Assembly: GCA_963805495.1 (NCBI GenBank)
Contig: CAWDUQ010000004.1
Location: 310,001-374,000, forward strand
Direction of reading: 5' to 3'
Length of the DNA stretch: 64,000 nt
Source of the DNA: DAHUXD01 sp963805495
GTDB taxonomy: Bacteria > Acidobacteriota > Thermoanaerobaculia > UBA5066 > Gp7-AA6
This document shows, piece after piece, positions 31,633 through 41,127 of the stretch (position 1 is its first letter; the number at the start of each line of letters is the position of its first letter). A model generated the notes under the pieces. The model was given only the letters and a program-made list of their open reading frames with translations. It had not been told where the DNA came from and made no database searches. The position numbers and the translations under genes are program-made.

Positions 31633-32223
31633 ATGAAGAAACGCATCGCTGTCGCCGTGGCGGCGATCGGGTTTGCCTGTGTCGTGGCCTCCGCGTCGGC
31701 CCAGAAGGCGCCGCAGACACGCCCGGAGCCCGGGAACAAGGCCATCGAGACCTTCACCGCCCGCGCGTTCCAGATGCAGCGCGGAGCAACCGGGATCGTC
31801 GAGATCACGGTCACCCGGTGGTCGACCGACGCCGAGCGCGAGATGCTGCTCGCAGTTCTCAAGGACGCGGGACAGCCGGCGATGCTCGTGGAGCTGCAGA
31901 AGCTGCCGCAGGTCGGCTACATCAAGATGCCGAACACGATGGGAGTCGCCCTCTTCTATGCACGGTCGAACGAGCTTCCGGACGGAACCCGGCAGGTCGT
32001 TCTCGGAACGGACCGGGCGATCGGGAACCAGACACGCGCTCCCCAGGCGAGCAAGTACGACGCCACGATCATCGAAATGCGCTTCAAGAAGGGCAGCGAG
32101 ACGGGTGAGGGAAAGATCGTGCTGGCGGGCAAGGCCTCGATCGGCAAGGACGGGAAAGTCCAGATCTCCAATTACCAGGGCGAGCCCGTGCGGCTCCTGG
32201 ACGTGAAGTCGAAGACGCCCTGA
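31633..32223 (+). CDS. Secreted protein of unknown function
   Basis: 196 residues with a clear signal peptide (MKKRIAVAVAAIGFACVVASASAQ). The mature part is a beta-rich domain (MQRGATGIVEITVTRWSTDAER, and VALFYARSNELPDGTRQVVLGTDRAIG). AAGGAG five bases before ATG 31633 supports the start. It reads as one of the small exported proteins common in this phylum, where mention of 'DAER..LL..L' near the N-terminus recurs. No function can be assigned. Divergent from the BNR protein; upstream of the DUF3604 gene with a 226-base gap. Confidence 0.8.
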   Translation: MKKRIAVAVAAIGFACVVASASAQKAPQTRPEPGNKAIETFTARAFQMQRGATGIVEITVTRWSTDAEREMLLAVLKDAGQPAMLVELQKLPQVGYIKMPNTMGVALFYARSNELPDGTRQVVLGTDRAIGNQTRAPQASKYDATIIEMRFKKGSETGEGKIVLAGKASIGKDGKVQISNYQGEPVRLLDVKSKTP

Positions 32224-32449
32224 ATCCGCGGGGCGCCTGACCGGTCGGACCGGCGGGTCCACGAATCGATGGGTCCCGGCCCGTGGTGGCGCGCTCGGGC
32301 ATCGCGGGAAGCTGCGTCGAATCGCGCGACCGGGCGCAGCCGCCTTGCCTCGCTGCGGAGTGGTGCGGAGCCTCTGACTTGACCCTCCCCGCGGCCTGGT
32401 GATCTGATCCCGAGACCGCAGTTCTGGACCCTGCGCAAGGAGACTTTTC

Positions 32450-34765
32450 ATGTTTTCGAAGGGTGCGGTGCTCCCGGTCGCGTTCGCGGTCCTGACCTTC
32501 GCCGGCTCGACAGCCTCGGCCCAACCGAACCCCGACAAGAACGCCTACTTCGGCGAAACGCATGTTCACACGAGCTGGTCGCTCGACGCGTTCGCGATCG
32601 GTAACACCCTCACCACGCCGGGCGATGCGTACAAGTACTTCAAGGGTCAGCCGATCAAGCACCCGTTGGGCTACGAGGTCAAGATCGACACGCCGCTCGA
32701 TTGGGCGGGTGTCACGGATCACTCCGAGTACGCGGGCGTCGTCCAGCTGGCCAACGACCCCAAGTCTCCGGTCAGCAAGATCCCCCAGGCGCAGCCTCTC
32801 ATCTTGAAGGCGAGGACGAAGGAGGAGATGGAGCGCGTCGCGCTGTACGCCATCAACACGCTCGTTCCCGGGCCGCCGGTCCAGGCGCTGATGTCCCCGG
32901 AGATCGCCGGGTCGGTCTGGAAGAAGAACATCGAGCTCGCCAACCAGGCGAACCAGCCCGGGAAATTCACCGCCTTCTGCTCGTACGAGTGGACCGCGAT
33001 GCCGAACAACATGAACCTCCACCGGAACGTCTTCTTCCGGGAGTGCTCGCACGTCCCGCCGACGCCGTTCAGTGCGCTGAACTCGTACCATCCGGTGGAT
33101 CTGTGGAACTGGATGGACGGCCAGCGCAAGGCGGGCAACGACCTCCTCGCGATCTCGCACAACGCCAACCTCTCGGACGGCCGGATGTACCCGACGGAGG
33201 TGGATTCCAAGGGCCGCCCGATCGACGCCGCGTATGCGGCCTCGCGGAACCGCAACGAGCCCCTGATCGAGATCAAGCAGCTCAAGGGAACCTCGGAGAC
33301 CCACCCGGTCCTGTCCCCGAACGACGAGTACGCGAATTTCGAAATCATGTCGGTGCTTCTCGGCAACCCTCCCGGCCGCGTGCCGCACATCGCCGGCAGC
33401 TATGCCCGGCAGGCACTGAAGGACGGAGTCGCGCTCGCGGACACCCGGGGCTTCAATCCGTACAAGTTCGGATTCGGCGCGGCCTCCGACTCGCACAACA
33501 CCGCGGTGCCGTACCGGCAGGACAACTTCTTCGGTGGCCACTCGTTCACGGACGGCACCATCGAGGTGCGCATGGCCGGGAATCTCGTTGGCGGGTTCTT
33601 CGATGCGCGCACCGAGGGCACGGCCGGCCTGACCGCGGTCTGGGCCGAGGAGAACACGCGGGCGGCGATTTTCGACGGCATGAAGCGGAAAGAGACTTTC
33701 GCCGTGACCGGACCGCACATCCGCGTGCGTCTCTTCGGCGGATGGGAGTACACGGCGGCCATGCTGGCCGACAAGGACTGGGTCAAGGCCGGCTACGCGA
33801 AGGGCGTGCCGATGGGCGGCGACCTTCCGCCGGCCGCCGGGAAGGCGCCGACGTTTCTGGTCTGGGCCGTGAAGGATCCCACCTCCGGCAATCTCGACCG
33901 GATTCAGATCGTGAAGGGCTGGGCGAAGAGCGGGCAGAGCTTCGAGAAGGTCTTCGACGTGGCCTGGTCGGGCGACCGCAAGGCGGACAAGTGGACCGGC
34001 GTCGTGCCGCCGGTCGGCAGCACCGTGGACGTCGAGAACGCCACGTACACGAACACGATCGGCGCTGTCGAGCTCAAGACCATGTGGACCGATCCGGAGT
34101 TCGACCCGAGCCTCCATGCCTTCTACTACGCCCGGGTGCTGGAGATTCCGACGCCGCGCTGGACGACGATCCAGGCGAAGAAGCTCGGGATGGCCCCGCC
34201 CGAAGTCGTCGCCGCCACTCTCCAGGAGCGCGCCTGGACTTCTCCGATCTGGTACGCGCCGAGCGCCGCGGATCGCCGGAACGCCCGGGCGAGCGCCACC
34301 GTCGCCGACCTGACGAGCAAAGGCGCGGTGGCCCTCAACGACGATCAGCTCAAGGCCCTGATCGAGGAAAAGTCCGTCTGGGTCCAGAACACCGTGACGG
34401 GTCACAAGTACATGGCCGTCTACGGAGCCCTGGGCAAGGGCGGGGACGCGACGAGCCTCACGCCTTCCGAGGCCGGCTACGTCACGCAGCAATACCCGGC
34501 CAATCAGGGTCAGTTCCAGGTCCGGTACGTCGGGACGAAGGTCATGCCGAGTCTCGCCGGCGACTCGATCGAAGCCAGCTACCTGGGGACTTCGCGGACC
34601 TACACCATCGCGCACGGAAAGATCGTCACCGACCTCGTCGGCACGCCGATCGAGCTCAGCGTTTACAAGGTCGGCGACAAGTACCTGGGCGCGCGGTCGA
34701 ACGAATTCGGCTACGCCAACTACGAAATCATTCCCGCGGTGGCGGAGCTGGAACCCATCCGTTGA
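32450..34765 (+). CDS. DUF3604 protein, secreted
   Basis: A 771-residue protein with a signal peptide (MFSKGAVLPVAFAVLTFAGSTASAQ). The DUF3604 domain is PHP-like: YFGETHVHTSWSLDAF supplies a HxH metal site, with further conserved Asp/His in GVTDHSEYAGV, AISHNANLSDG and GFGAASDSHN. It ends with the family hallmark LQERAWTSPIWY, then an additional ~150 residues. The biochemical role of the family is not established; a periplasmic metal-dependent hydrolase or phosphoesterase is plausible. Followed by PpiC and HupE/UreJ genes; a C-terminal fragment of a second copy lies at 41673-42090. AAGGAG precedes ATG. Confidence 0.9.
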   Translation: MFSKGAVLPVAFAVLTFAGSTASAQPNPDKNAYFGETHVHTSWSLDAFAIGNTLTTPGDAYKYFKGQPIKHPLGYEVKIDTPLDWAGVTDHSEYAGVVQLANDPKSPVSKIPQAQPLILKARTKEEMERVALYAINTLVPGPPVQALMSPEIAGSVWKKNIELANQANQPGKFTAFCSYEWTAMPNNMNLHRNVFFRECSHVPPTPFSALNSYHPVDLWNWMDGQRKAGNDLLAISHNANLSDGRMYPTEVDSKGRPIDAAYAASRNRNEPLIEIKQLKGTSETHPVLSPNDEYANFEIMSVLLGNPPGRVPHIAGSYARQALKDGVALADTRGFNPYKFGFGAASDSHNTAVPYRQDNFFGGHSFTDGTIEVRMAGNLVGGFFDARTEGTAGLTAVWAEENTRAAIFDGMKRKETFAVTGPHIRVRLFGGWEYTAAMLADKDWVKAGYAKGVPMGGDLPPAAGKAPTFLVWAVKDPTSGNLDRIQIVKGWAKSGQSFEKVFDVAWSGDRKADKWTGVVPPVGSTVDVENATYTNTIGAVELKTMWTDPEFDPSLHAFYYARVLEIPTPRWTTIQAKKLGMAPPEVVAATLQERAWTSPIWYAPSAADRRNARASATVADLTSKGAVALNDDQLKALIEEKSVWVQNTVTGHKYMAVYGALGKGGDATSLTPSEAGYVTQQYPANQGQFQVRYVGTKVMPSLAGDSIEASYLGTSRTYTIAHGKIVTDLVGTPIELSVYKVGDKYLGARSNEFGYANYEIIPAVAELEPIR

Positions 34766-34869
34766 GCCGCGGGGGACCCGCCCGTTGAAACGGCGGCGTT
34801 GAAGGCGCTCCGGAATCTCGCCGCGCGGCTCGGGGCCGGGACGGGTTCGACGCACTGGCGGGAGGCGCC

Positions 34870-35754
34870 GTGAAGCGCTGGCTGCGCGAGCCGCTCGTCC
34901 ACTTTCTCTTGATCGGCGCCGCCCTCTTTGCGATCTCGCGTGTCATCAAGCCGGCCACCGACCGGAATGCGCCGCCGCGCCAGATCGTCCTCACGCTCGA
35001 CGACCTGCGCCAGCTGCAGATCGGTTTCGCGGCGCAGTGGCAGCGCCCGCCGAACGAGCAGGAGATGCTGGGCCTGATCGAGAGCCGGATCAAGGAAGAG
35101 ATCCTCTATCGCGAGGCCCTCGCCCTGGGTCTCGACAAGGACGACACCATCGTCAAGCGGCGGATGGCGCAGAAGATGGAGTTTCTCGCCGAGGACGTTT
35201 CCGCCGCCAAGGAGCCCACGACCGCGGAGCTGAAAGCCTGGTTCGAGAAAAACACCACGCTGTTCATGCAGCCGGCGCGGCTGACTTTCCGGCACCTGTA
35301 CTTTTCGCCCGACCGCCGCGGCAAGAGCGCCTGGTCGGACGCAAAGGCCGCCCTGCCGAAGCTCGACGGCAAGCCCGCGAGTTGGGCGGGCGCCGCCGCC
35401 TTCGGCGACCCTTTCATGTTCCAGGACTATCTCGCCGACCGCACACCCGACCAGGTCGCCAAGGATTTCGGCCCTCCGTTCGCGAAGGCGCTCTTCGTCG
35501 AGAAGCCGGGACGCTGGACGGGCCCGATCGAATCCGGCTACGGCTGGCACCTCGTCTTCGTCGAATCCCTGACGCCCGAGCGCGTCCCGGCGTTCGAGGA
35601 AGTCGAGCCGGACGTCAAGACGGCGTGGCTCGCGGCGCGCAAGGCCGAGGCGTGGGACAAGGCCTACCAGGCCATGCGCGCGAAGTACGAGCTCATGCTT
35701 CCGGCGCCGCCGGAGGGCCCGCCCTCAGCCGCGCCGGCCGCGCCGCCCTCATGA
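34870..35754 (+). CDS. Membrane-anchored peptidyl-prolyl isomerase (PpiC/parvulin type)
   Basis: 294 residues from GTG 34870. An N-terminal membrane anchor (PLVHFLLIGAALFAISRVI) is followed by a SurA-like helical part with IKEEILYREALALGLDKDDTIVKRRM and a parvulin-type domain (FEKNTTLFMQPARLTFRHLYFS, GPIESGYGWHLVFVE). The central parvulin region is divergent, so catalytic activity is uncertain; it may be mainly a chaperone. A Pro/Ala-rich C-terminus ends the protein. Stop overlaps the HupE ATG (ATGA). It could assist folding of the neighbouring exported DUF3604 protein. Confidence 0.87.
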   Translation: MKRWLREPLVHFLLIGAALFAISRVIKPATDRNAPPRQIVLTLDDLRQLQIGFAAQWQRPPNEQEMLGLIESRIKEEILYREALALGLDKDDTIVKRRMAQKMEFLAEDVSAAKEPTTAELKAWFEKNTTLFMQPARLTFRHLYFSPDRRGKSAWSDAKAALPKLDGKPASWAGAAAFGDPFMFQDYLADRTPDQVAKDFGPPFAKALFVEKPGRWTGPIESGYGWHLVFVESLTPERVPAFEEVEPDVKTAWLAARKAEAWDKAYQAMRAKYELMLPAPPEGPPSAAPAAPPS

Positions 35755-36756
35755 AGCACCGGCGGCTCGGCCTCGCCGGCCTTCTTCTCGTGCTGGCTTC
35801 CCCCGCGGCGGCCCACGAGGCGCGGCCCGCCTACCTCGAGGTCAAGGAGACGGCTCCCGGCCGCTACGAACTGCTGTGGCGCACGCCGGTTCTCTCCGGA
35901 ATGCGGCTGCCCGTCGTCCTGCACGTGCCCGCCGGCGTCGCCAACCTCAAGGAGCCGACGGTCCAGGAGCTGACCGACTCCCTCGTCGAGCGGCGGACGA
36001 TCGACGCCGGGCCGGGAGGACTCGCGGGCCAGCGGATCGAGTTTCCCGGCCTCCAGGCGACGATCACCGACGTGCTGGTCCGGGTCGAGCTCGCCGACGG
36101 CCGAAAGTGGACGACCATCGTCCGTCCGTCACGGCCCTGGGTCGACATCACCGCCGCGCAGACCAGGCTCGCGGTCGCCGGCTCGTACGTGGTCCACGGG
36201 ATCCGGCACATCGCCCTCGGCCTGGACCACCTGCTCTTCGTTCTCGGCCTCGTCCTGATCGTCAAGGACCGCTGGATGCTCGTCAAGACGATAACGGCCT
36301 TCACCGTGGCCCACTCGATCACCCTCGCGATCGCGACGTTCGGGTGGGCAGAGGCGCCCGTGCTTCCGCTCAACGCGGCGATCGCCCTCTCGATCTTCTT
36401 CCTCGGACCCGAGATCGTCCGCTCGTGGCGCGGGCGAGACGAGCTTCACGATCGAGCATCCCTGGGTCGTGGCCTTCGTCTTCGGCCTGATCCACGGCTT
36501 CGGGTTCGCGAGCGCGCTGACGAGCGCGGGCCTGCCGCGGGCGGACCTGCCGCTGGCGCTCTTCAGCTTCAACGTCGGGGTCGAGATCGGGCAGGTCGGG
36601 TTCGTCCTGCTCGTGCTCCTCCTCGAGCGCGCCTTCCGCATCCTCGAGATCGTCTGGCCGCGCTGGGCCGAGGCGCTGCCGGGCTACGCCGTGGGCACGC
36701 TCGGGGCGTTCTGGACGATCCAGCGCACGGCGATCCTGTTCGGCTGGACGGCCTGA
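35751..36756 (+). pseudogene. HupE/UreJ family membrane protein, +1 frameshift
   Basis: From ATG 35751 a signal peptide and a periplasmic beta domain (HEARPAYLEVKETAPGRYELLW) lead into the HupE/UreJ helices (VHGIRHIALGLDHLLFVLG, VAHSITLAIATFGW). After residue ~227 the frame is lost. Deleting one G from GGG at 36432-36434 restores SWRGETSFTIEHPWVVAFVFG and then LIHGFGFASALTSAGLPR..., ending at 36756 (about 334 residues). His-rich helices suggest a metal (nickel/cobalt) permease, but this long variant near DUF3604 has no proven substrate. Single-base lesion: assembly error or recent decay. Confidence 0.8.
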
Positions 36757-36909
36757 GCCGGCGGGGCCCGCGCCGTCAGACGCCGGGAGGCGCTGCGACA
36801 CCCTGGAGGCTCACTGTTCGAACCCGTCTTTCCTCATCAGCGCCTGGGATGAAGAAGTGCGCAGGCGCTCGGAGAAATGGCCGCCGCCAGCCGTTGCGCT
36901 GCGAGGGGG

Positions 36910-39390
36910 CTACGGTAGCCGGAATCCCCTGACCAGGAACGCGGCCATCTGGTCGCGTCGCACCGTCGATTCCGGGCAGTACAGACCGCCGCCGCATCCA
37001 CCCGTCACACCTTCCCGGGCGAGCTGCTCGATGAAACCTCCGGCCCAGTAGGCGGCCGGCACGTCCGTGAACACCGTACCGGTCGAGGGATAGGTGCACC
37101 CCGCGGGGTGGCGCGCCTTGGTCAGGAATACGGCCATCTGCGCCCGCGTCACGGGCGCGGTCGGGCAATAGTTGCCCCCGCCGCAGCCTCCCGTGACCCC
37201 GTCGTGGAAGAGCTGCTCGACCCATGGCGCAAAGGGCGAGGACGCCGGGACGTCGGCGAAGAGCCCCGTGGCGGCGGGAGGCACATAGGCGGATCCGCGC
37301 ATTCCGCGCTCCAGAAACACGGCCATCTGCGCGCGGGTCACGTTCGCGCCGGGACAGTACTCGAGCGGGGAGGCCCCGCAGCCGGCCGTGACCCCGGCGT
37401 GGAAGATGCGCTCGACGACGGAGGCGAACGTGGAAGTCGCCGGCACGTCGGCGAAGCTCCCGCCGACGGCGAGTGAAACGGTCGCCAGGTTGGACCACGT
37501 CGAGCCGTCCCCCGCGGCGAACGTGAAGCTGGTGTTCCCGACGAAGCCCGGCGCCGGTGAGATCGTCGCCATGCTCCCGCTCAGGGCCACGGTGCCGTTG
37601 GCGGCCTGGGAGACGATCCGATAGACGAGCGGGTTGCCGTCGACGTCGCTGGCCGCCAGTGGGACGGACACCGGCAGGTACGCGGTCGTGCCCGCGGTGG
37701 CGCCGGCGGCGACGGGCGCGTGGTTCGGGTTGGCATGGTCGTCCGCCGGTCCGCCGTGGCAATCGAAGCAGCCGACCTCGAAGCCCCGCCAGAAGGCCTT
37801 GGTTCCGAAGTCCGTCGAGAGCGTCCGGTGGTCGGCCGCCCGGGAAAGCACGGTGCCCCGGTAGTCGGTCCCGTGACAGGCGGCGCAGTCCGCGACGCCC
37901 GCCGTTGCCGACTCGAGAAGGTCGCCGTGGCGGTTGACCCAGCCCTGGCCGACCGGGTGCATTCCGTGGGGCCCGCCGCTGACGGTGACCGGGTCGCTGC
38001 CGTGGCAGGAGGAGCATTCGGCCAGAGTTCCCTCGTGTCCCTGAAGGTTCAGGCTCTGCAGGTTGTCGTTGAGATGCGAGCTCGGATACTCGGCGTGGGT
38101 CGCACCGTGGCACGCCGCGCACTGCAGGTTTCCGTGCCCCGTCGAGAAGCGGTAGAGCGAGATCCCCGCCGCCGGCGTGTTCGGACTCGTCGCGAACGTC
38201 GGATTCACGGCCAGGCGCGGCTCTCCGTTCGTTTCGAACGCGGTGGTGTAGCGAATCTGGCCGTTGTTGCTCGTGGCCGTGCCCGTGTGACAGCTCTGGC
38301 AGGTCGGCTCCTCCAGCCAGCCCTGCCGGCTTTTTGCGCCGACGCGGCTCATGGAGCCGTGACATTCCTGGCACTGGATCGCGAGCGACCCGTCGGCCGC
38401 GACGGCAGTCCCCATCGGGCCGCGCAGGCAGCGGGTCTCCGAGCCCGGATGGCAGCGGTAGCAGGCGGCGCGGTTCGTCGCCGCATCGAGGGTCTGGCCG
38501 GTCACGGGATCCGTGACGCTGGCGTGGCCGCCGTGCACGGCCTCGGTCATGGCCGAGATCCCCGCCTGACCCGTGCCCGGCAGGGCATTGGACGCGTGGC
38601 AGCGGGCGCACAGCACGGAGGTCCCCTGCACGGCCGCCGTCGCGAAAAGGCCGGCCGCGTCGTAACCGGCGAGCGCGAGCGCATCGGCGTATGCGGGGTC
38701 GTCGGCCTGCCGGTCATCGTGCAGTCGCAGAATGTTGAGCTTGTAGTCGCGGTCCGAGTCGCAATCGTTCACCCAGCCCGCGGCGGGCCGGGCAGCCGCC
38801 ACGCTTCCCGAGCCGTGGCAGATGCGGCAATCCATTTCGTCCGATACGGGCAGGACGACGTTCGTGCTCGCGAGGAGCGCTCCGCCAGCGGCGCGGACGA
38901 CGACCCGCATCATCGGGTAAGGATTCTTCCCGTGCGCGTCGTCCCAGGGCGTGATCGGGATGCCCTCGGCGCCGAAGACGCTCCGAGTGGCGTCGAACGT
39001 CATCGGCTGCGGAACGTTGGCCGCGCCCGGCATCGCGTTTCCGGCGAGGCCGACGTCGTCCGGCAACGAAGCGCCATAAAGGGCGAGGACGTGTTGCCAG
39101 AAATCGGTCTTGCCGATCGACGTCGCGTTGAAGGAGCCGGACGGGTCGGCCACGGCCTCGTAGGTCACGGTCACACCCGCGGGATCCGTGATCAGGTGGC
39201 CCGAGGGATCCACGACCTGCGCCTCGAGCGTGTTGTAGGGTGGCAGGATCGAGAAGACCGAGTACTCGGCGTCCATGCAGTGCATGCCGAGGTTGTTCCA
39301 GGCGATCGTGCGCCAGGTCACGGTGGGAGCCGCCGCCACCGCCATCGCCCCGGCGATAGTCAGCACCGCGATCCGCGTCTTCCCGTGCAT
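36910..39390 (-). CDS. Nine-heme c-type cytochrome fused to Ig-like and three SLH domains
   Basis: An 826-residue exported protein; AAGGAGG precedes ATG 39390 and a signal peptide (RIAVLTIAGAMAVAAAP) follows. After an N-terminal beta domain there are nine CXXCH heme sites in order: CRICH, CARCH, CYRCH, CQECH, CQSCH, CAACH, CSSCH, CAACH, CFDCH. A cadherin/Ig-like module (LAASDVDGNPLVYRIV) comes next. Three C-terminal SLH repeats follow (FADVPATSTFASVVERI; FADVPASSPFAPWVEQL; FTDVPAAYWAGGFIEQL), each with a Cys pair and xTRAQMAVFL-type ends. It probably carries electrons while anchored at the cell surface; donor and acceptor are unknown. Divergent from another SLH protein. Confidence 0.92.
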   Translation of the reverse strand: MHGKTRIAVLTIAGAMAVAAAPTVTWRTIAWNNLGMHCMDAEYSVFSILPPYNTLEAQVVDPSGHLITDPAGVTVTYEAVADPSGSFNATSIGKTDFWQHVLALYGASLPDDVGLAGNAMPGAANVPQPMTFDATRSVFGAEGIPITPWDDAHGKNPYPMMRVVVRAAGGALLASTNVVLPVSDEMDCRICHGSGSVAAARPAAGWVNDCDSDRDYKLNILRLHDDRQADDPAYADALALAGYDAAGLFATAAVQGTSVLCARCHASNALPGTGQAGISAMTEAVHGGHASVTDPVTGQTLDAATNRAACYRCHPGSETRCLRGPMGTAVAADGSLAIQCQECHGSMSRVGAKSRQGWLEEPTCQSCHTGTATSNNGQIRYTTAFETNGEPRLAVNPTFATSPNTPAAGISLYRFSTGHGNLQCAACHGATHAEYPSSHLNDNLQSLNLQGHEGTLAECSSCHGSDPVTVSGGPHGMHPVGQGWVNRHGDLLESATAGVADCAACHGTDYRGTVLSRAADHRTLSTDFGTKAFWRGFEVGCFDCHGGPADDHANPNHAPVAAGATAGTTAYLPVSVPLAASDVDGNPLVYRIVSQAANGTVALSGSMATISPAPGFVGNTSFTFAAGDGSTWSNLATVSLAVGGSFADVPATSTFASVVERIFHAGVTAGCGASPLEYCPGANVTRAQMAVFLERGMRGSAYVPPAATGLFADVPASSPFAPWVEQLFHDGVTGGCGGGNYCPTAPVTRAQMAVFLTKARHPAGCTYPSTGTVFTDVPAAYWAGGFIEQLAREGVTGGCGGGLYCPESTVRRDQMAAFLVRGFRLP

Positions 39391-39594
39391 CCTGGCCTCC
39401 TTGATCTCCGTGCGATGGCTGCAACGAGCATACGGGGCTGACTTGCACGCGTCCTGATGCAGACACACCGGATCCACTCCTCCACGCCCGAGAGCGGCGC
39501 GTGATCGCCCGGACGCGGGGGAGGTCGGAATCGCGCCAAAAGGCGGATAGAGTCTGACGATGTCGCTCGACTCACCGCGACAGAGGAGGACGGA

Positions 39595-40365
39595 ATGAAG
39601 AGGATCGTGCTTCCGGCAGCGGCCCTGTTCGCGCTCGGCGCTGCGCTTCCCCTGCTCGGCCAGAATGTCGGTGCGCCGGGATACGTCGTCGGGCCCAATA
39701 CCTTTGGACCGGAGTCGAGGAGCCTGGCGCCGACGTACGGTACCGCCGACCTGACCAAGCTCAACCTGGCTCCCATGGGCTTTTCGCCGCAGGGTGACGG
39801 ACAGTGGGGCACTGACGTCTTCACCGGCTTCGCCCAGCGAACCGGCGGAGCCAACACGACGCAATGCACCCAAGTCAACCTCCCGAGCGGCGCCCTGCTC
39901 GAAGGAATCACGACTTACACGCAGGACTCGGACGCGTCGGGCAATGTGAGCTACTTCCTATTTCTCCGGGACCTGAGCGCGAGCACGACGACGACGCCGT
40001 TCGAATTCACGACCGCCGGCTCGCCCGGAATAGAGAAACTCTTTCATGCGATTGCCCCGCCCATCCAGATCACCAACGACGACGCGGCCTATGAGCTGTG
40101 CACCTCGCACGGTGTCGTCGGCGTGGCCAACCAGAACGCCGGGGCGACGTTCTGGTACCGGCTCCAGGTGAGCCCGGCGCCGGGGACCGCCACGTTCAAT
40201 GATGTTCCGACTTCGCATCCCTTCTTCCAGTTCGTGGAGGCCCTCGCGGCCGCCGGCATCACCGGCGGGTGCGGCGGCGGAAACTATTGTCCGGACAATC
40301 CGGTTACGCGCGGGCAGATGGCAGTGTTCCTGTCCAAGGCCCTGGGTCTTCACTTTCCAAACTAG
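39595..40365 (+). CDS. Secreted protein with C-terminal SLH domain
   Basis: 256 residues with a signal peptide (MKRIVLPAAALFALGAALPLLGQ). A ~170-residue beta-rich middle begins TYGTADLTKLNLAPMGF and contains two cysteines. One SLH repeat ends the protein (FNDVPTSHPFFQFVEALAAAGITGGCGGGNYCP ... VTRGQMAVFLSKALG, shown in parts). That SLH unit has the same GCGGGNYCP cysteine loop as the neighbouring cytochrome. GAGGAGGAC upstream supports ATG 39595. Probably a surface-layer-associated structural or binding protein. Confidence 0.85.
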   Translation: MKRIVLPAAALFALGAALPLLGQNVGAPGYVVGPNTFGPESRSLAPTYGTADLTKLNLAPMGFSPQGDGQWGTDVFTGFAQRTGGANTTQCTQVNLPSGALLEGITTYTQDSDASGNVSYFLFLRDLSASTTTTPFEFTTAGSPGIEKLFHAIAPPIQITNDDAAYELCTSHGVVGVANQNAGATFWYRLQVSPAPGTATFNDVPTSHPFFQFVEALAAAGITGGCGGGNYCPDNPVTRGQMAVFLSKALGLHFPN

Positions 40366-40466
40366 GGCGGCTTCGGCCGCGTTGGTCGCGGAACAGAAAC
40401 CGGGCCGCGCCCGATGGAACGGATGCGGCCCGGTGTGTCGCGTCAGCGGGTTCAGTGGGGCCAACG

Positions 40467-41045
40467 TCAGTTCGCCGATTTGCCGCCCTGCTGGAGCGAC
40501 AGCAGCACGTCGTCGAGCGAGAAGCCTCCTTCCGGCCTTCTGGCTGGGAGGGAACTCCTTGAAGGTCCCCAGGAACTGCGCGATGTACTGCTGCGCCGGA
40601 ACCAGCAGGAAGGCACGGTCGATCCGCCACCCCGGATAGCCGACGCTGTCGTGTTCGGCCAACTCGAACGGATCCGAACGCAGGTTGAAGAGCTTGGGCA
40701 GGCGCAGGAGCGTGAATGGATCTTGCCAGACGTCGAAGCCACGAGCGCGCTGTTCCGCGAAGACCAGCTTCCACTGGTTGTAGCGCAGCGCGAAGGACCC
40801 GTCGTCGTTGAAAGTAGAAGAACTCCTTTCGGGGGTCGGGCGCCTTGCCCGCGAGCGCGTCGGCGATGTTGTAGCCGTCGAGATGCACCTTGAAGGTCTT
40901 GTCGCCGACCTTCATACCCTTGAGGAGCTGCTCCTTCACGTCGGGCGCCGTGATCGTGGGCATCCGGGCTTGATGACGTCGGGCCAGCGGATCGCGCGAG
41001 GCACGCCGAAGCCGCCTTCCCAGTTCGCGCCCCCGCCGAAAACTT
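40467..41045 (-). pseudogene. Arylsulfatase C-terminal remnant
   Basis: In the gap 40366-41127, minus-strand fragments in different frames spell the C-terminal third of an arylsulfatase. They read NWEGGFGVPRAIRWPDVIKPG (about 40975-41045), MPTITAPDVKEQLLKGMKVG and FKVHLDGYNIADALAGKAPD (to about 40820), and FALRYNQWKLVFAEQRARGF. Next are LFNLRSDPFELAEHDS and FLLVPAQQYIAQFLGTFKEFPP, with FSLDDVLLSLQQG before a stop at 40467. At least two frameshifts and a small internal deletion are visible, and the catalytic N-terminal half with the formylglycine site is absent. Non-functional. Confidence 0.75.
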
Positions 41046-41127
41046 TACGTTTCAAGACACGATTTTCGTGGGGCGGATTTGATACGAATTGGGCTAGGGT
41101 TCCAGTTCTACCCGGAAAGGAGCGACC

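Noticed and set aside
32379..32408. TTGACC-N17-ATCTGA as a sigma-70 promoter for the DUF3604 gene
   Set aside because: The -10 match is poor and such matches are expected by chance; not supported enough to list.
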